Assembly (NCBI RefSeq): GCF_008830185.1
Contig: NZ_WAGX01000005.1
Span: forward strand, 620,001 to 684,000
Direction of reading: 5' to 3'
Length of the DNA stretch: 64,000 bases
Source: Candidatus Galacturonatibacter soehngenii
GTDB taxonomy: Bacteria; Bacillota; Clostridia; Lachnospirales; Lachnospiraceae
In this document: positions 1-9,125 of the stretch, in pieces
Layout of the letters: each line of letters opens with the position of its first letter
Numbering within the stretch: the stretch's first letter is position 1
Notes under the pieces: model-generated
Seen by the model: only the letters and a program-made list of their open reading frames with translations
Told to the model about the DNA's origin: nothing
Database searches by the model: none
Program-made: the position numbers and the translations under genes

Positions 1-153
1 AATGTATTCATTTTGTAAATGAAAAAAAACATTGATTGCCTCTATCTCATTACACTGTGCATAAAGATTGTCCAAATCTGTTTCTGTTAATTCCATTACA
101 ATCTCTATAGGAATTTCAGAGCTTTCATAAGAAAAATATTCCATAATATCCAT
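1..153 (-). CDS. Hypothetical protein, 3' end beyond window
   Basis: An open frame starts at the ATG at 153, with GGTGAAAG seven bases upstream, and runs off the window edge. The visible 51 residues begin MDIMEYFSYESSEIP and are acidic, with no signal peptide or membrane segment. It lies about 50 bases after the end of the broken secreted-protein gene, so the two could be co-transcribed. A toxin-immunity type pairing is a guess from arrangement only. I do not recognise the family. Confidence 0.55.
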   Translation of the reverse strand, partial: MDIMEYFSYESSEIPIEIVMELTETDLDNLYAQCNEIEAINVFFHLQNEYI

Positions 154-201
154 TCTTTCACCTTCCGTTGCTATTTGTTTTTGAGCCGTCTTTTAACACT
201 T

Positions 202-576
202 TTATAAGTATAGGTGATACATCTGTCCACTTGCAACAACAATTGCTCCGGCTGCTGTTATAACAACTTCTCCAGCACCTGGTATCCACCATGTTCCAGC
301 CACCAATGCTATTGCACTATAAGTAGTGCCACCTCCTGATGAAGATGTCTCTTTTACAATAGCAGTATCAAGTAGTTAAATAAATTGTTCTTTAGTATAG
401 TATACACCGTTTATATATACCCCTGTTTCAGTAAGATAATTGATTCCAGTAGATGTTTTTTGGGATACATTTTGATTACCGGTAGAAGATTCACTTGCCA
501 TAGAAGTAAAACCCGATGTAAGCACCATGGATAAAATTAATATAAAGCTTAAAACTCTGCTTGTCAATTTTTTCAT
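202..576 (-). pseudogene. Small secreted protein split by an in-frame TAA
   Basis: The frame starts at 576 (MKKLTSRVLSFILILSMVL) with a signal peptide cut near residues 25-28 and runs to a TAA at 376-378 after 66 codons. The same frame continues 57 codons to a TAA at 202-204. The text across the stop reads YYTKEQFI-stop-LLDTAI, which looks like a Gln codon (CAA) turned into TAA. The second part carries a Gly/Ala-rich hydrophobic stretch (GTWWIPGAGEVVITAAG) of the kind seen in small Bacillus and Clostridium exported proteins. If functional it would be about 124 residues and membrane-active or secreted. Function unknown. A sequencing error would restore it. Confidence 0.6.
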
Positions 577-735
577 ATTTTACATCTCAAGATAAATCCC
601 GCTTTGAGTTCGTCTTTCTTCCGGTGCATATGATTTCAATCATGTTGTCAACAATTTTATTCATACAGTTATTGGCAGTATAAGAGCCTTGAAGAAAAAA
701 TCGTACTTAATATCCTGTAGTAAACACCGTAGTTG

Positions 736-3072
<2,337 letters not shown>

Positions 3073-3102
3073 GTGTCCTCCTTCCTATCACATTACACTT
3101 AT

Positions 3103-3135
3103 ATTATACCATTTCAGCGTAATGCGAACAATGTT
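3103..3135 (-). promoter_or_regulatory. Recombinase promoter with palindromic operator
   Basis: On the minus strand: -35 TTGTTC (3131-3126), 17-bp spacer, -10 TATAAT (3108-3103). AACAATGTT at 3127-3135 overlaps the -35. The same module, including CTGAAATGGTA before the -10 and GACAACATTGTT upstream, recurs at 8896-8930, so both promoters may answer to one regulator. Confidence 0.65.
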
Positions 3136-3138
3136 GTC

Positions 3139-3167
3139 GCGGCCTGTAAACTGGCTTTACAGGCCGC
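3139..3167. terminator. Inverted repeat at end of the DUF6870 gene
   Basis: A perfect 12-bp stem (GCGGCCTGTAAA) with a 5-base loop overlaps the stop codon of the DUF6870 gene. The T run lies on the plus-strand side, so termination on the minus strand would be weak. It sits directly behind the recombinase promoter and may insulate it. Confidence 0.5.
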
Positions 3168-3420
3168 TTTTCTTGCGTTTGAGGAAGTCGGCAAACACAT
3201 CTTGCAATGGGGGAGCGTTCTCTGAAAACTCCAGCTTTACGCCCATATCTCCCACACGAAAACAATAAGGATTTTTAACCGCCGCTATGACTTTCGCCGC
3301 ACGTTGTTCCTGCGGCACAGTCGTATCAAAGGTAAAGCCGCTCACATCAACTAAATCCTCTTTGTTCACCGCTTCTATGTCTACGCTTGCCAACTCTGAA
3401 ATTGGAATACGTTTCTTCAA
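3157..3420 (-). CDS. DUF6870-type small ICE protein
   Basis: 87 residues from a TTG start (MKKRIPISELASVDIEAV), chosen because AGGAGGGG lies about ten bases upstream. The composition and the phrase KNPYCFRVGDMGVKLEF match, from memory, the DUF6870 proteins found next to recombinases in Tn1549-like elements. Their biochemical role is unknown; a recombination-directionality or accessory role has not been shown. The neighbours are the recombinase downstream and a nonsense-split small gene upstream. Confidence 0.65.
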   Translation of the reverse strand: MKKRIPISELASVDIEAVNKEDLVDVSGFTFDTTVPQEQRAAKVIAAVKNPYCFRVGDMGVKLEFSENAPPLQDVFADFLKRKKSGL

Positions 3421-3533
3421 TCACAATCGCCCCCTCCTTTCCATGTATATGAAATGCTCTGATTGTCCTATGAGAAAACACAAACAGCCACCATTTTTAT
3501 CAGCAAAAGTGATGGCTGTTAATCTTTCCTCAT

Positions 3534-3558
3534 ACTTCGGGCCAAGTTGGCCCGAAGT
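3534..3558. repeat. 25-bp ICE palindrome, copy 1
   Basis: Canonical arms ACTTCGGGCC / GGCCCGAAGT around AAGTT. Its last base is the first base of the stop codon of the split small gene at 3558-3752. Confidence 0.9.
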
Positions 3559-3752
3559 CAATAAGGGCTGTTCTGATAGTGGGTTTCCGCTTCCTCTATG
3601 CCGCAAGTATCGAAAACATAGTGAAGCTCTGAAACCACACGCTTTATATCGTCCGGGCTGAAATCACAGTTTTACATAGCCCGAATGACATAGCCACGGC
3701 AAGCGCCGTTGCTCCATTGCTGATATAGCAATGACTGTAATTCCTTATCCAT
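3558..3752 (-). pseudogene. Small ICE protein split by an in-frame TAA
   Basis: The frame starts at the ATG at 3752 (GGAG eight bases upstream), reads MDKELQSLLYQQWSNGACRG and meets a TAA at 3672-3674 after 26 codons. The same frame continues for 37 codons (CDFSPDDIKRVVSELHYVFD...) to a TGA overlapping palindrome copy 1. Both halves look protein-like, so a GAA or CAA codon was probably changed. The intact product would be 63 residues, acidic and helical. I do not know its function. Longer frames on the same strand here are out of register and lack a Shine-Dalgarno site. Confidence 0.6.
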
Positions 3753-4203
3753 AGTAAAACTCCATTCATCAATCGGGAGTATGCCGCGCCGTTATAAGTC
3801 GGCTTGTCGTAAGACAGAAAAAGCGGCGCGGCACTCCCTTTATATAAAAAACGATAATCCGGACGGGCGGCGGCAACCGCCCTCATGGGAATTTCACCCC
3901 GCCCCATGCTGATGGCGCGACGGTCAATGCTGTGAAGCGTTCAAACCGTAAGTATCATTGTATCAATCAAAAGATTTTCGCCGGGCAGATTACCACATCT
4001 GTCTTGTCACAGTTAGTAGGAATCGCTCACGCTCCGTTTGGGTTTTCCCCCTTTCAACGGGCGGTCTTGGCGTACTCTGCGGCTTGGCTCCCTTTTGATT
4101 GAACGTATCCGGGTTATCGGTATTCAGTTGTCAAAGAACAGCAGACGGAGAAAAACTCCTTCTAATAGCCATGTGATTTGAAGCTCAAATTCGGAACTGG
4201 AAA
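3753..4203. other. 450 bp without a convincing gene
   Basis: The region contains a long imperfect hairpin at about 3783-3832 with GC-rich arms (GCCGCGCC / GGCGCGGC). I see no open frame with a good start and no promoter I would defend. It lies downstream of the sigma-like gene. Confidence 0.5.
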
Positions 4204-4623
4204 TCAAGACTTTTTTAAAAATTCCTCCATGCTTTTCAATCCTTTCTCAATAGCAACCCTGACTGCTTTTTCATTTACACCCTCTGCTCGTGCAATATCG
4301 GATTTACTCATGCCGAGTATGTAATGGGCATAAATTCGTTTTCCCTGCTTGTCCGGCAAGGAAGCGATTGCAGAGTGCAGTTGTTCGGCAGTAATTTTAC
4401 GCTCGTAAATCTCGCAAGGGGAAAGGGATACAAAAAGAATATCCTTTTCAATCCCGTCGTCAGCGTCCAGCGAATAGTGGGCCTTGTTATAGAAGCGGCG
4501 GCGAATGTAATTTTTCTCCAAACGTTCCGCTTCCAGCAAAGCGTCCTTGATTACATCGGGTATTTCAACAAAGAAGTCGGAATTATAAAACGGGTAAAAA
4601 TCCCGCAGATTGATTTTAGCCAT
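4204..4623 (-). CDS. Sigma-70 region-4-like regulator of the ICE
   Basis: 139 residues from the ATG at 4623 (MAKINLRDFYPFYNSDFF), preferred because GGAGG sits eight bases upstream; an ATG 15 bases earlier overlaps this site. The C-terminal third (AHYILGMSKSDIARAEGVNEKAVRVAIEKGLKSM) is a sigma region-4 type helix-turn-helix, as in Tn916 Orf7-like proteins that control transfer genes. No region 2 is visible, so it is probably an auxiliary regulator and not a full sigma factor. The leader upstream contains two intrinsic terminators and a palindrome copy, suggesting control by attenuation. Confidence 0.8.
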   Translation of the reverse strand: MAKINLRDFYPFYNSDFFVEIPDVIKDALLEAERLEKNYIRRRFYNKAHYSLDADDGIEKDILFVSLSPCEIYERKITAEQLHSAIASLPDKQGKRIYAHYILGMSKSDIARAEGVNEKAVRVAIEKGLKSMEEFLKKS

Positions 4624-4699
4624 AGGGCGTTCCTCCATTTCGATTTTTTAGGGAATAGTGAATCGAAACGGAGCGGGAGGGGAACGACAGCGGGGTCGG

Positions 4700-4724
4700 A
4701 CTTCGGGCCAAGTTGGCCCGAAGT
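4700..4724. repeat. 25-bp ICE palindrome, copy 2
   Basis: Canonical copy in the leader of the sigma-like gene, between its tandem terminators and its start. Confidence 0.9.
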
Positions 4725-4765
4725 GACAAAGCTTGTCCCATACGTTGTCAGTGAAAAAAGGGTAC

Positions 4766-4802
4766 AAAAAAACACCTTTACGCAAATTAGCGCGAAAGGT
4801 GT
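4766..4802 (-). terminator. Leader terminator 2
   Basis: Minus strand ACACCTTT...AAAGGTGT stem (4802-4772) with inner CGC/GCG pairing, followed by seven T. A typical intrinsic terminator placed between the leader peptide and the sigma-like gene. Confidence 0.75.
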
Positions 4803-4806
4803 CGAA

Positions 4807-4833
4807 CAAAAAATGGGCGCAATAGCCGCCCAT
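4807..4833 (-). terminator. Leader terminator 1
   Basis: Minus strand ATGGGCG, seven-base loop, CGCCCAT (4833-4813), then six T. It stands 10 bases ahead of terminator 2 in the same transcript. Confidence 0.7.
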
Positions 4834-4877
4834 TAGTTGATATAATATTTTTAAACTATGTAAATGAATTTTTTCTG

Positions 4878-4940
4878 CTATATTAAACCGTCACAATATG
4901 GCGGCGTTTCTCTCAGAGAAAAAAACGCTTTGGGGCACAT
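4878..4940 (-). CDS. 20-residue leader peptide
   Basis: A short frame beginning MCPKAFFSLRETPPY with AAGGAGG five bases before the ATG, ending at a TAG. Its ribosome-binding site lies inside a hairpin (GCTTTGGG / CCCCAAAGC) and it precedes two terminators. This is the layout of ribosome-controlled attenuators of antibiotic-resistance genes. No resistance gene follows here; the next gene is the sigma-like regulator. The leader may be left over from a lost tet-type gene, or it may control the regulator directly. Confidence 0.5.
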   Translation of the reverse strand: MCPKAFFSLRETPPYCDGLI

Positions 4941-4962
4941 AAAAACCTCCTTATCCCAAAGC
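4928..4962 (-). promoter_or_regulatory. Hairpin enclosing the leader-peptide ribosome-binding site
   Basis: GCTTTGGG (4962-4955) pairs with CCCCAAAGC (4936-4928) across the AAGGAGG and the ATG of the leader peptide. It would limit translation of the leader unless opened. Confidence 0.5.
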
Positions 4963-5079
4963 CGCCAGATTAAGAAGAATTACAGATATACTCTTTCCGG
5001 TATTTAAAACGGAAAATGACGGCTTTGTATGTCTGTTAAATTTGTCAGCAATCGTATAGCAGAAAATTGTTGTATGAAA

Positions 5080-5123
5080 AGAGCCGATAATCAAGAGATG
5101 TGTACTCATTGATTATCGGCTCT
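5080..5123. terminator. Strong intrinsic terminator after the KTR gene
   Basis: Arms AGAGCCGATAATCAA / TTGATTATCGGCTCT form a perfect 15-bp stem with TTTT following on the minus strand. The stop codon of the KTR gene lies inside the stem. Confidence 0.88.
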
Positions 5124-5301
5124 GCGTCTTTGCGTCTGGCTCTTTGATAACTGACATATTCAGTTGTCGCACATTGATTAGAGATTCTTGTTTGCATTTG
5201 GGACAGTATAGGGGGAAGTTTTCGAGTTTCGTATCTTCTCTAATTTTCAGTCTTGTTTTATTACCACATATAGGACATAGTAACCATTGAACTTCAATCA
5301 T
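5113..5301 (-). CDS. Cysteine-rich KTR domain protein
   Basis: 62 residues from the ATG at 5301, which GGGGG precedes at normal spacing. Two CPxC knuckles (CPICGNKTRLKIRE and CPKCKQ) make a zinc-ribbon-like fold. This protein is typical of the segment just after tet(M) in Tn916-type elements; its role is unknown. Here it follows a methyltransferase and not a tet gene, and it shares a terminator with that operon. The tail KEPDAKTQSR overlaps the terminator stem. Confidence 0.85.
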   Translation of the reverse strand: MIEVQWLLCPICGNKTRLKIREDTKLENFPLYCPKCKQESLINVRQLNMSVIKEPDAKTQSR

Positions 5302-5330
5302 TATCACCCCCTACATCATTTCATCAGTTA

Positions 5331-6056
5331 CTATTTTTCTGCTCTAATAATTACCGTTCCACAATTTTGATACAAAACCTCAACAGTTTTAAAACCGGCA
5401 TTTTTCATAAGCTCAAATTGATGTTCCAATGTCAGTGGAATATCAATATGTATAAACATATCTTCGGGTATATTATTTTGCTTGCGTCTATATTCGTATC
5501 CCTCAAGACAAAGTGCCTCCTCTTCATCACAACAGGCAATATAGTCACATTCTATATAATATCCACCGGCTTTTATCGTCTGATAAAGTTTACTATAAAT
5601 CAGTTGCTTTTTTTCATATTTAAAATGGTGAAGTGTTTCAAAAGACATAGCAGCGTCAAACTTATTTTCCTCAAACGGGTATTCAAAATAGTCCGCATTG
5701 ATTATTTCAATGTTTTTATCACCATAGTTTTCTCGCAACTTGTCAAGCATAGATTCAGACAAATCAATACCTGTAACCTTGACTTCGGGAAATCTCTTGT
5801 ACATTGATTCAAGCTCCAAACCTGTGCCACAACCAATATCAAGTAATGTTTTCAAACTATCATCAAAGAAATCTGCAATATGAGCGTATTCCTCGCCCCA
5901 GTTTTTTAAATGAACATTATTATATTCACTAATCCTATTAGCGAAAAAATCCGCCATTTCTTCCACAGGAACATTCTTTACCCCATCAAGCCAATCTTTT
6001 AATTCGCTTAAATATTTTTTGGTTTCCTCTTGAGTTCGGATTTTACTTTTTAGCAT
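5331..6056 (-). CDS. Class I SAM-dependent methyltransferase
   Basis: 241 residues. Motif I LLDIGCGTGLELE (about 70-82), an acidic motif II VTGIDLSESM (about 94-103) and motif IV FDAAMSFETLHHF (about 132-144) mark a Rossmann-type small-molecule or general methyltransferase. It carries no nucleic-acid methylase motif such as NPPY. It lies 77 bases after a TetR-type regulator and just before the KTR gene, all AT-rich, so the three form a cargo operon. Substrate unknown; a role in resistance or detoxification is plausible from the regulator but unproven. The ATG follows AAAGGA. Confidence 0.85.
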   Translation of the reverse strand: MLKSKIRTQEETKKYLSELKDWLDGVKNVPVEEMADFFANRISEYNNVHLKNWGEEYAHIADFFDDSLKTLLDIGCGTGLELESMYKRFPEVKVTGIDLSESMLDKLRENYGDKNIEIINADYFEYPFEENKFDAAMSFETLHHFKYEKKQLIYSKLYQTIKAGGYYIECDYIACCDEEEALCLEGYEYRRKQNNIPEDMFIHIDIPLTLEHQFELMKNAGFKTVEVLYQNCGTVIIRAEK

Positions 6057-6133
6057 AACGATTTTGTCCTTTCATAAAATCTGTTAATAATGAATTGATT
6101 ATTTGATTTGCGTTGGGTTAGATAATAGGAGTA

Positions 6134-6706
6134 TCACTTATGTTCTTTGTCCTCTATTACTAAAGCAAATCGGTGAAAAGCATTTTTAATAAGCGTAATT
6201 ACTTCCTCATATGGCAAGTCAATATCGTCTGATACAATTTGAGTTGCAATACCATGTGAATAAAGCCACACATCCCTAAATAAATTTCGTGCGTTTTCCA
6301 GACTAAGGCCCGTTATTTCCTTTGCATTTAGAATTGAAAGTTGGTTCCAATCAGCATCAAGAATATCTTTAATACTTTTCCCCGCACAAGCTTTGTTCAT
6401 AAAAAGGGTATTAAATATATTTTTTTCTTGTCTGGCAAATTCAATGTAAGCAATTCCTTGCATTAGGAGGCGGTTATCATTACTCATTCGGGCTTCCATG
6501 AAAGTGTTATAATATATATTGAGTTGAGTAATGACATCTTGTTTTAGTGCTTCCATATTTTCATAAACGCGGAATAAAGGTTTGGTTGAGCAGTTCAATA
6601 CGGAAGCAATACTTCTTGCGTTTATCCCCTCCATGCCCTGTTCGCGTACTATAGAAATAGCAGCCCTCAAAATTGCTTCCTTATTAGTTAATGGCTTTGG
6701 CGGCAT
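6134..6706 (-). CDS. TetR/AcrR family transcriptional regulator
   Basis: 190 residues from the ATG at 6706 (MPPKPLTNKEAILRAA), chosen because AGGAGG lies seven bases upstream; a longer frame has no such site. The N-terminal helix-turn-helix is at about 10-55 (IVREQGMEGINARSIASVLN), followed by an all-helical ligand domain. It probably represses its own operon: a 24-bp palindrome lies directly after the -10 box of a consensus promoter upstream. The downstream methyltransferase is the likely target gene. Confidence 0.88.
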   Translation of the reverse strand: MPPKPLTNKEAILRAAISIVREQGMEGINARSIASVLNCSTKPLFRVYENMEALKQDVITQLNIYYNTFMEARMSNDNRLLMQGIAYIEFARQEKNIFNTLFMNKACAGKSIKDILDADWNQLSILNAKEITGLSLENARNLFRDVWLYSHGIATQIVSDDIDLPYEEVITLIKNAFHRFALVIEDKEHK

Positions 6707-6772
6707 ATAAAGTCCTCCTAAATGAATATTTATCATTGAAAAAATTGCTTTTTAATAATGAATATGAACGGA

Positions 6773-6796
6773 AACGGATGTTGCGCAACATCTGTT
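6773..6796. promoter_or_regulatory. Likely TetR operator
   Basis: GATGTTGCGCAACATC (6777-6792) is a perfect 16-bp palindrome, extended to 24 bp by AAC/GTT with one mismatched pair. It starts four bases after the -10 box, in a position to block initiation. Confidence 0.7.
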
Positions 6797-6799
6797 ACT

Positions 6800-6827
6800 A
6801 TTATATCAAAACCACACAAAATGTCAA
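6800..6827 (-). promoter_or_regulatory. Consensus promoter of the TetR-methyltransferase-KTR operon
   Basis: Minus strand TTGACA (6827-6822), 16-bp spacer, TATAAT (6805-6800). Both boxes match the sigma-A consensus exactly. Confidence 0.85.
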
Positions 6828-6842
6828 GGAGTTGGCCTAACA

Positions 6843-7000
6843 AGCTTAACAAAACTGGTTAAGCAGTTCCTTGTGTAGCTCTCATTAACGGAGGTTATGC
6901 TAACCAGCAAGCAGGGCAAGTGTATTGACACTTGCACATTTTTGAGATTTTCCCTTACGGGAAAACTCAAAAATTGCTTGTTGGGGAGTGCCTTCCCCAA
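6843..7000. other. Hairpin cluster beside the relaxase gene, candidate oriT or terminator region
   Basis: Four separate inverted repeats lie in 160 bases: GCTTAAC/GTTAAGC (about 6844-6864), GCAAGTGT/ACACTTGC (about 6917-6936), TTTTTGAG-TTTTCCC/GGGAAAACTCAAAAA (6939-6973) and TTGGGGA/TCCCCAA (6981-7000). The third is followed on the minus strand by few T, so it may not be only a terminator. Clusters of short inverted repeats next to a mobilisation gene are typical of transfer origins. No nick site can be assigned by eye. Confidence 0.4.
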
Positions 7001-7008
7001 ACCCTGCG

Positions 7009-7033
7009 ACTTCGGGCCAACTTGACCCGAAGT
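7009..7033. repeat. 25-bp ICE palindrome, copy 3
   Basis: Variant with one changed arm base (GGGCC / GACCC). In the minus-strand RNA the change gives a G-U pair, so the stem is kept. It lies 33 bases after the relaxase stop. Confidence 0.9.
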
Positions 7034-7066
7034 CGGTGCGTTGCACCTCATGTTGCGTCATGTTCG

Positions 7067-8467
7067 CTATCTCTCCATTTCCTTATTTTTCTGCGCGTCC
7101 GTCAGGCCGAGCAGATGGTCTATATTGCTTTTCACCGTAACAATTTCCTGCATGGCTTTTTTGGTTTCCCGGTACTCTCGGTAAGCCTTTTTCTTGTCTG
7201 TCGACAACCGCTGAAACTCTGCTTTCAGCGTATCCATTTTGGGGAGCTTTGCCCCGGACAGCAACCGCCGGAACGTATCCTGCGCCGCCCGGTAGGCGGC
7301 AATATCCGCTTCATGCTCCGCAAGATATTTTTTGCTGTACTTTGCCGCCTTGTACCCCTCAAACACAGGCCGGGCTTTCGCATAATCTACCACAGCCGCC
7401 TTTAGCTCTGCATTGATACGCATAGCGGATTCGGCGGCTTTTATGCTGTCTGAAAGCGTATGGAAACGGTCGGTAAGCTCTGCGGCCTTTTGCTCCAAAT
7501 CAGCATATTCCAGCAAGCCATTTTCCTTCAAATACTGTAAGGCCGCTGCCATCTGCTTGAGGTTGAATACCTTTGCCCAGCGTTCATAGGCCGGGCCTTT
7601 TCCGGCTTTCATACGGGCTTGAATATCCACAATCAGATTGACCTTGCGCCGTTCCTGCGGAGTAGTTCTGCCCTCAATAGCCGCTTGTATATCCTCCTGC
7701 CCGTAGCCCTTACCAAGCGTAGAAGCGTGGAGCCGGGTAAAGCGTTCCTGCCCTTCTGCTCGGAAGCTGATTGTGCCGCCGCGCCCGTGTTTGATTTCAT
7801 AGCCAGCCGCCGCCATTGCCTGTAAAAAGGTGTCCATATCCGGTGGCTTCGTTGCAAGACAAATATCAATCTGCGCCTTTAATTTTTCTTGAAAGGTAGG
7901 CGGCTTATGACCGCCCAGCCATTCCCCGTAATGCCTGAATTTCCCCTTGCTGTGGCGTTTGGGATTGGTTATAACAGATAATCCGTTTTCAAGGCATATC
8001 CGGTCAGAGAGCCGCCGTACTGCACGGGCAGAACCGATAAAATCCCGGAATTTCCGGGTGCAGTCCAACGAGGTTGAATTGTAGTAGATATGACAATGGG
8101 GGTGGGGTCGGTCAGCATGGGAAACCACGAAAAAGGCGTGTCGGCCTTTCGTCCAGCGCATGGCAAGGTCATAGCTGATTTTAAGAGCGGTTTCCGGGTC
8201 TGTTTCACCGGGCGGGAACGACTGCCGGATTTGATAATACAGCACATCATTTTCCCGTTTTTGCTCCCGCCCGGTGATAGTCTTATATTTTGCTTTAGAG
8301 AGTAAAAATTCTGCGTCAGCGGTGGCGGGGTCACATTCATAGGCAAGAATTAAATCGCCGTTGCGGGTCTTATCCGGATTTTTCCCGTAGTCAAAACCGT
8401 CCTTTAAGGTTTCCATAATGGTCATGCCGCTTCCAGTGTGACGGGTCATAAGGCGGGTGGTTGCCAT
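7067..8467 (-). CDS. MobP/VirD2-type relaxase
   Basis: 466 residues. The N-terminal relaxase domain (about 1-260) shows the FDYGKNPDKT motif with the likely catalytic Tyr27 and the metal-binding histidines in SHADRPHPHCHIYYN (His122, His124, His126). The C-terminal half is helical and charged, a probable partner- or DNA-contacting region. It nicks oriT and pilots the strand into the recipient. Normally mobC lies immediately upstream; here a CD1845-type gene and a plus-strand two-gene cargo separate them, so the cargo has inserted into the mobilisation cluster. The ATG follows AAAGGAGG. Confidence 0.93.
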   Translation of the reverse strand: MATTRLMTRHTGSGMTIMETLKDGFDYGKNPDKTRNGDLILAYECDPATADAEFLLSKAKYKTITGREQKRENDVLYYQIRQSFPPGETDPETALKISYDLAMRWTKGRHAFFVVSHADRPHPHCHIYYNSTSLDCTRKFRDFIGSARAVRRLSDRICLENGLSVITNPKRHSKGKFRHYGEWLGGHKPPTFQEKLKAQIDICLATKPPDMDTFLQAMAAAGYEIKHGRGGTISFRAEGQERFTRLHASTLGKGYGQEDIQAAIEGRTTPQERRKVNLIVDIQARMKAGKGPAYERWAKVFNLKQMAAALQYLKENGLLEYADLEQKAAELTDRFHTLSDSIKAAESAMRINAELKAAVVDYAKARPVFEGYKAAKYSKKYLAEHEADIAAYRAAQDTFRRLLSGAKLPKMDTLKAEFQRLSTDKKKAYREYRETKKAMQEIVTVKSNIDHLLGLTDAQKNKEMER

Positions 8468-8496
8468 GTGCGTTTCCTCCTTTCCTCAAAAAAACA

Positions 8497-8521
8497 ACTT
8501 CGGGTCAAGTTGGCCCGAAGT
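8497..8521. repeat. 25-bp ICE palindrome, copy 4
   Basis: Variant GGGTC / GGCCC. Lies 27 bases after the CD1845-type stop and just before the relaxase ribosome-binding site. Confidence 0.9.
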
Positions 8522-8548
8522 TGCCCGGCGGGTTCTGTTATGCTAATG

Positions 8549-8848
8549 TTAGTTTACAATAAAAAAGCGAAGCGAGTTGTTCAGGCTGTGCAGTCCGTCA
8601 ATGAGGTATTCCGCAATGGCGGGAATCCCAAGGGGAGAAATCAAAAATGACAGGAACAGGAACACGCCGAAGCCCAGCTTTTCGCCGCTTATCAGCAGGG
8701 TAATACTGATAAGAACGCCTATCCCGGAAACCACCTGTAAGAGAGCGGCGGCATAGCAGAACACAAATTCAATCATGGGTGTTACTATCGTCAGCAGAAC
8801 CACAAACGGCGCGGCGATAATCTTAAATATCAGCTTGATTAACTTCAT
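8549..8848 (-). CDS. CD1845-type small membrane protein
   Basis: 99 residues with three hydrophobic segments (about 5-22, 28-55 and 60-80). It fits the CD1845 family of mobile-element proteins by length, position before the relaxase and sequence feel. It has no known activity. The ATG follows AAAGGAG. It is driven by the promoter at 8896-8924, the twin of the recombinase promoter. Confidence 0.7.
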   Translation of the reverse strand: MKLIKLIFKIIAAPFVVLLTIVTPMIEFVFCYAAALLQVVSGIGVLISITLLISGEKLGFGVFLFLSFLISPLGIPAIAEYLIDGLHSLNNSLRFFIVN

Positions 8849-8895
8849 AAAAATTCTCCTTTCATTGAGTGGCTTTCTTGTTGTATCCTACCTAT

Positions 8896-8930
8896 ATTTT
8901 ACCATTTCAGGCAGAGTACAACAATGTTGT
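8896..8930 (-). promoter_or_regulatory. Promoter with palindromic operator, twin of the recombinase promoter
   Basis: Minus strand -35 TTGTTG (8924-8919), 17-bp spacer, -10 TAAAAT (8901-8896). ACAACAATGTTGT at 8918-8930 is a near-perfect palindrome over the -35. Spacer end CTGAAATGG and upstream GGCC-CGACAAC match the module at 3103-3135. Confidence 0.65.
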
Positions 8931-8956
8931 CGAGGCCGCACCGATCTTGTCCCGGG

Positions 8957-8981
8957 ACTTCGGGACAAGTTGACCCGAAGT
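8957..8981. repeat. 25-bp ICE palindrome, copy 5
   Basis: Most diverged intact copy (GGGAC / GACCC, an A-A mismatch). It lies between the CD1845 promoter and the plus-strand cargo and marks the cargo's left edge. Confidence 0.85.
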
Positions 8982-9125
8982 TATTTGTCTGTTCAACAAT
9001 TAGGTAGATTTATCGCATATTTTTTGGTATAATTAAATCAAAATTTTGAAATTTCATTTTATTAAATGTATTAGGTATTTTATATAGTAGCAAATATGAG
9101 AAAGTAGAATTTGAAGGTGAATAAT

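Noticed and set aside
3644-3907. 87-codon minus-strand frame
   Set aside because: It overlaps, in another register, the better supported split gene at 3558-3752 and has no strong ribosome-binding site.
6824-7051. 75-codon frame starting before palindrome copy 3
   Set aside because: It only exists because the palindrome is open in this register; it runs through hairpins and the TetR promoter.
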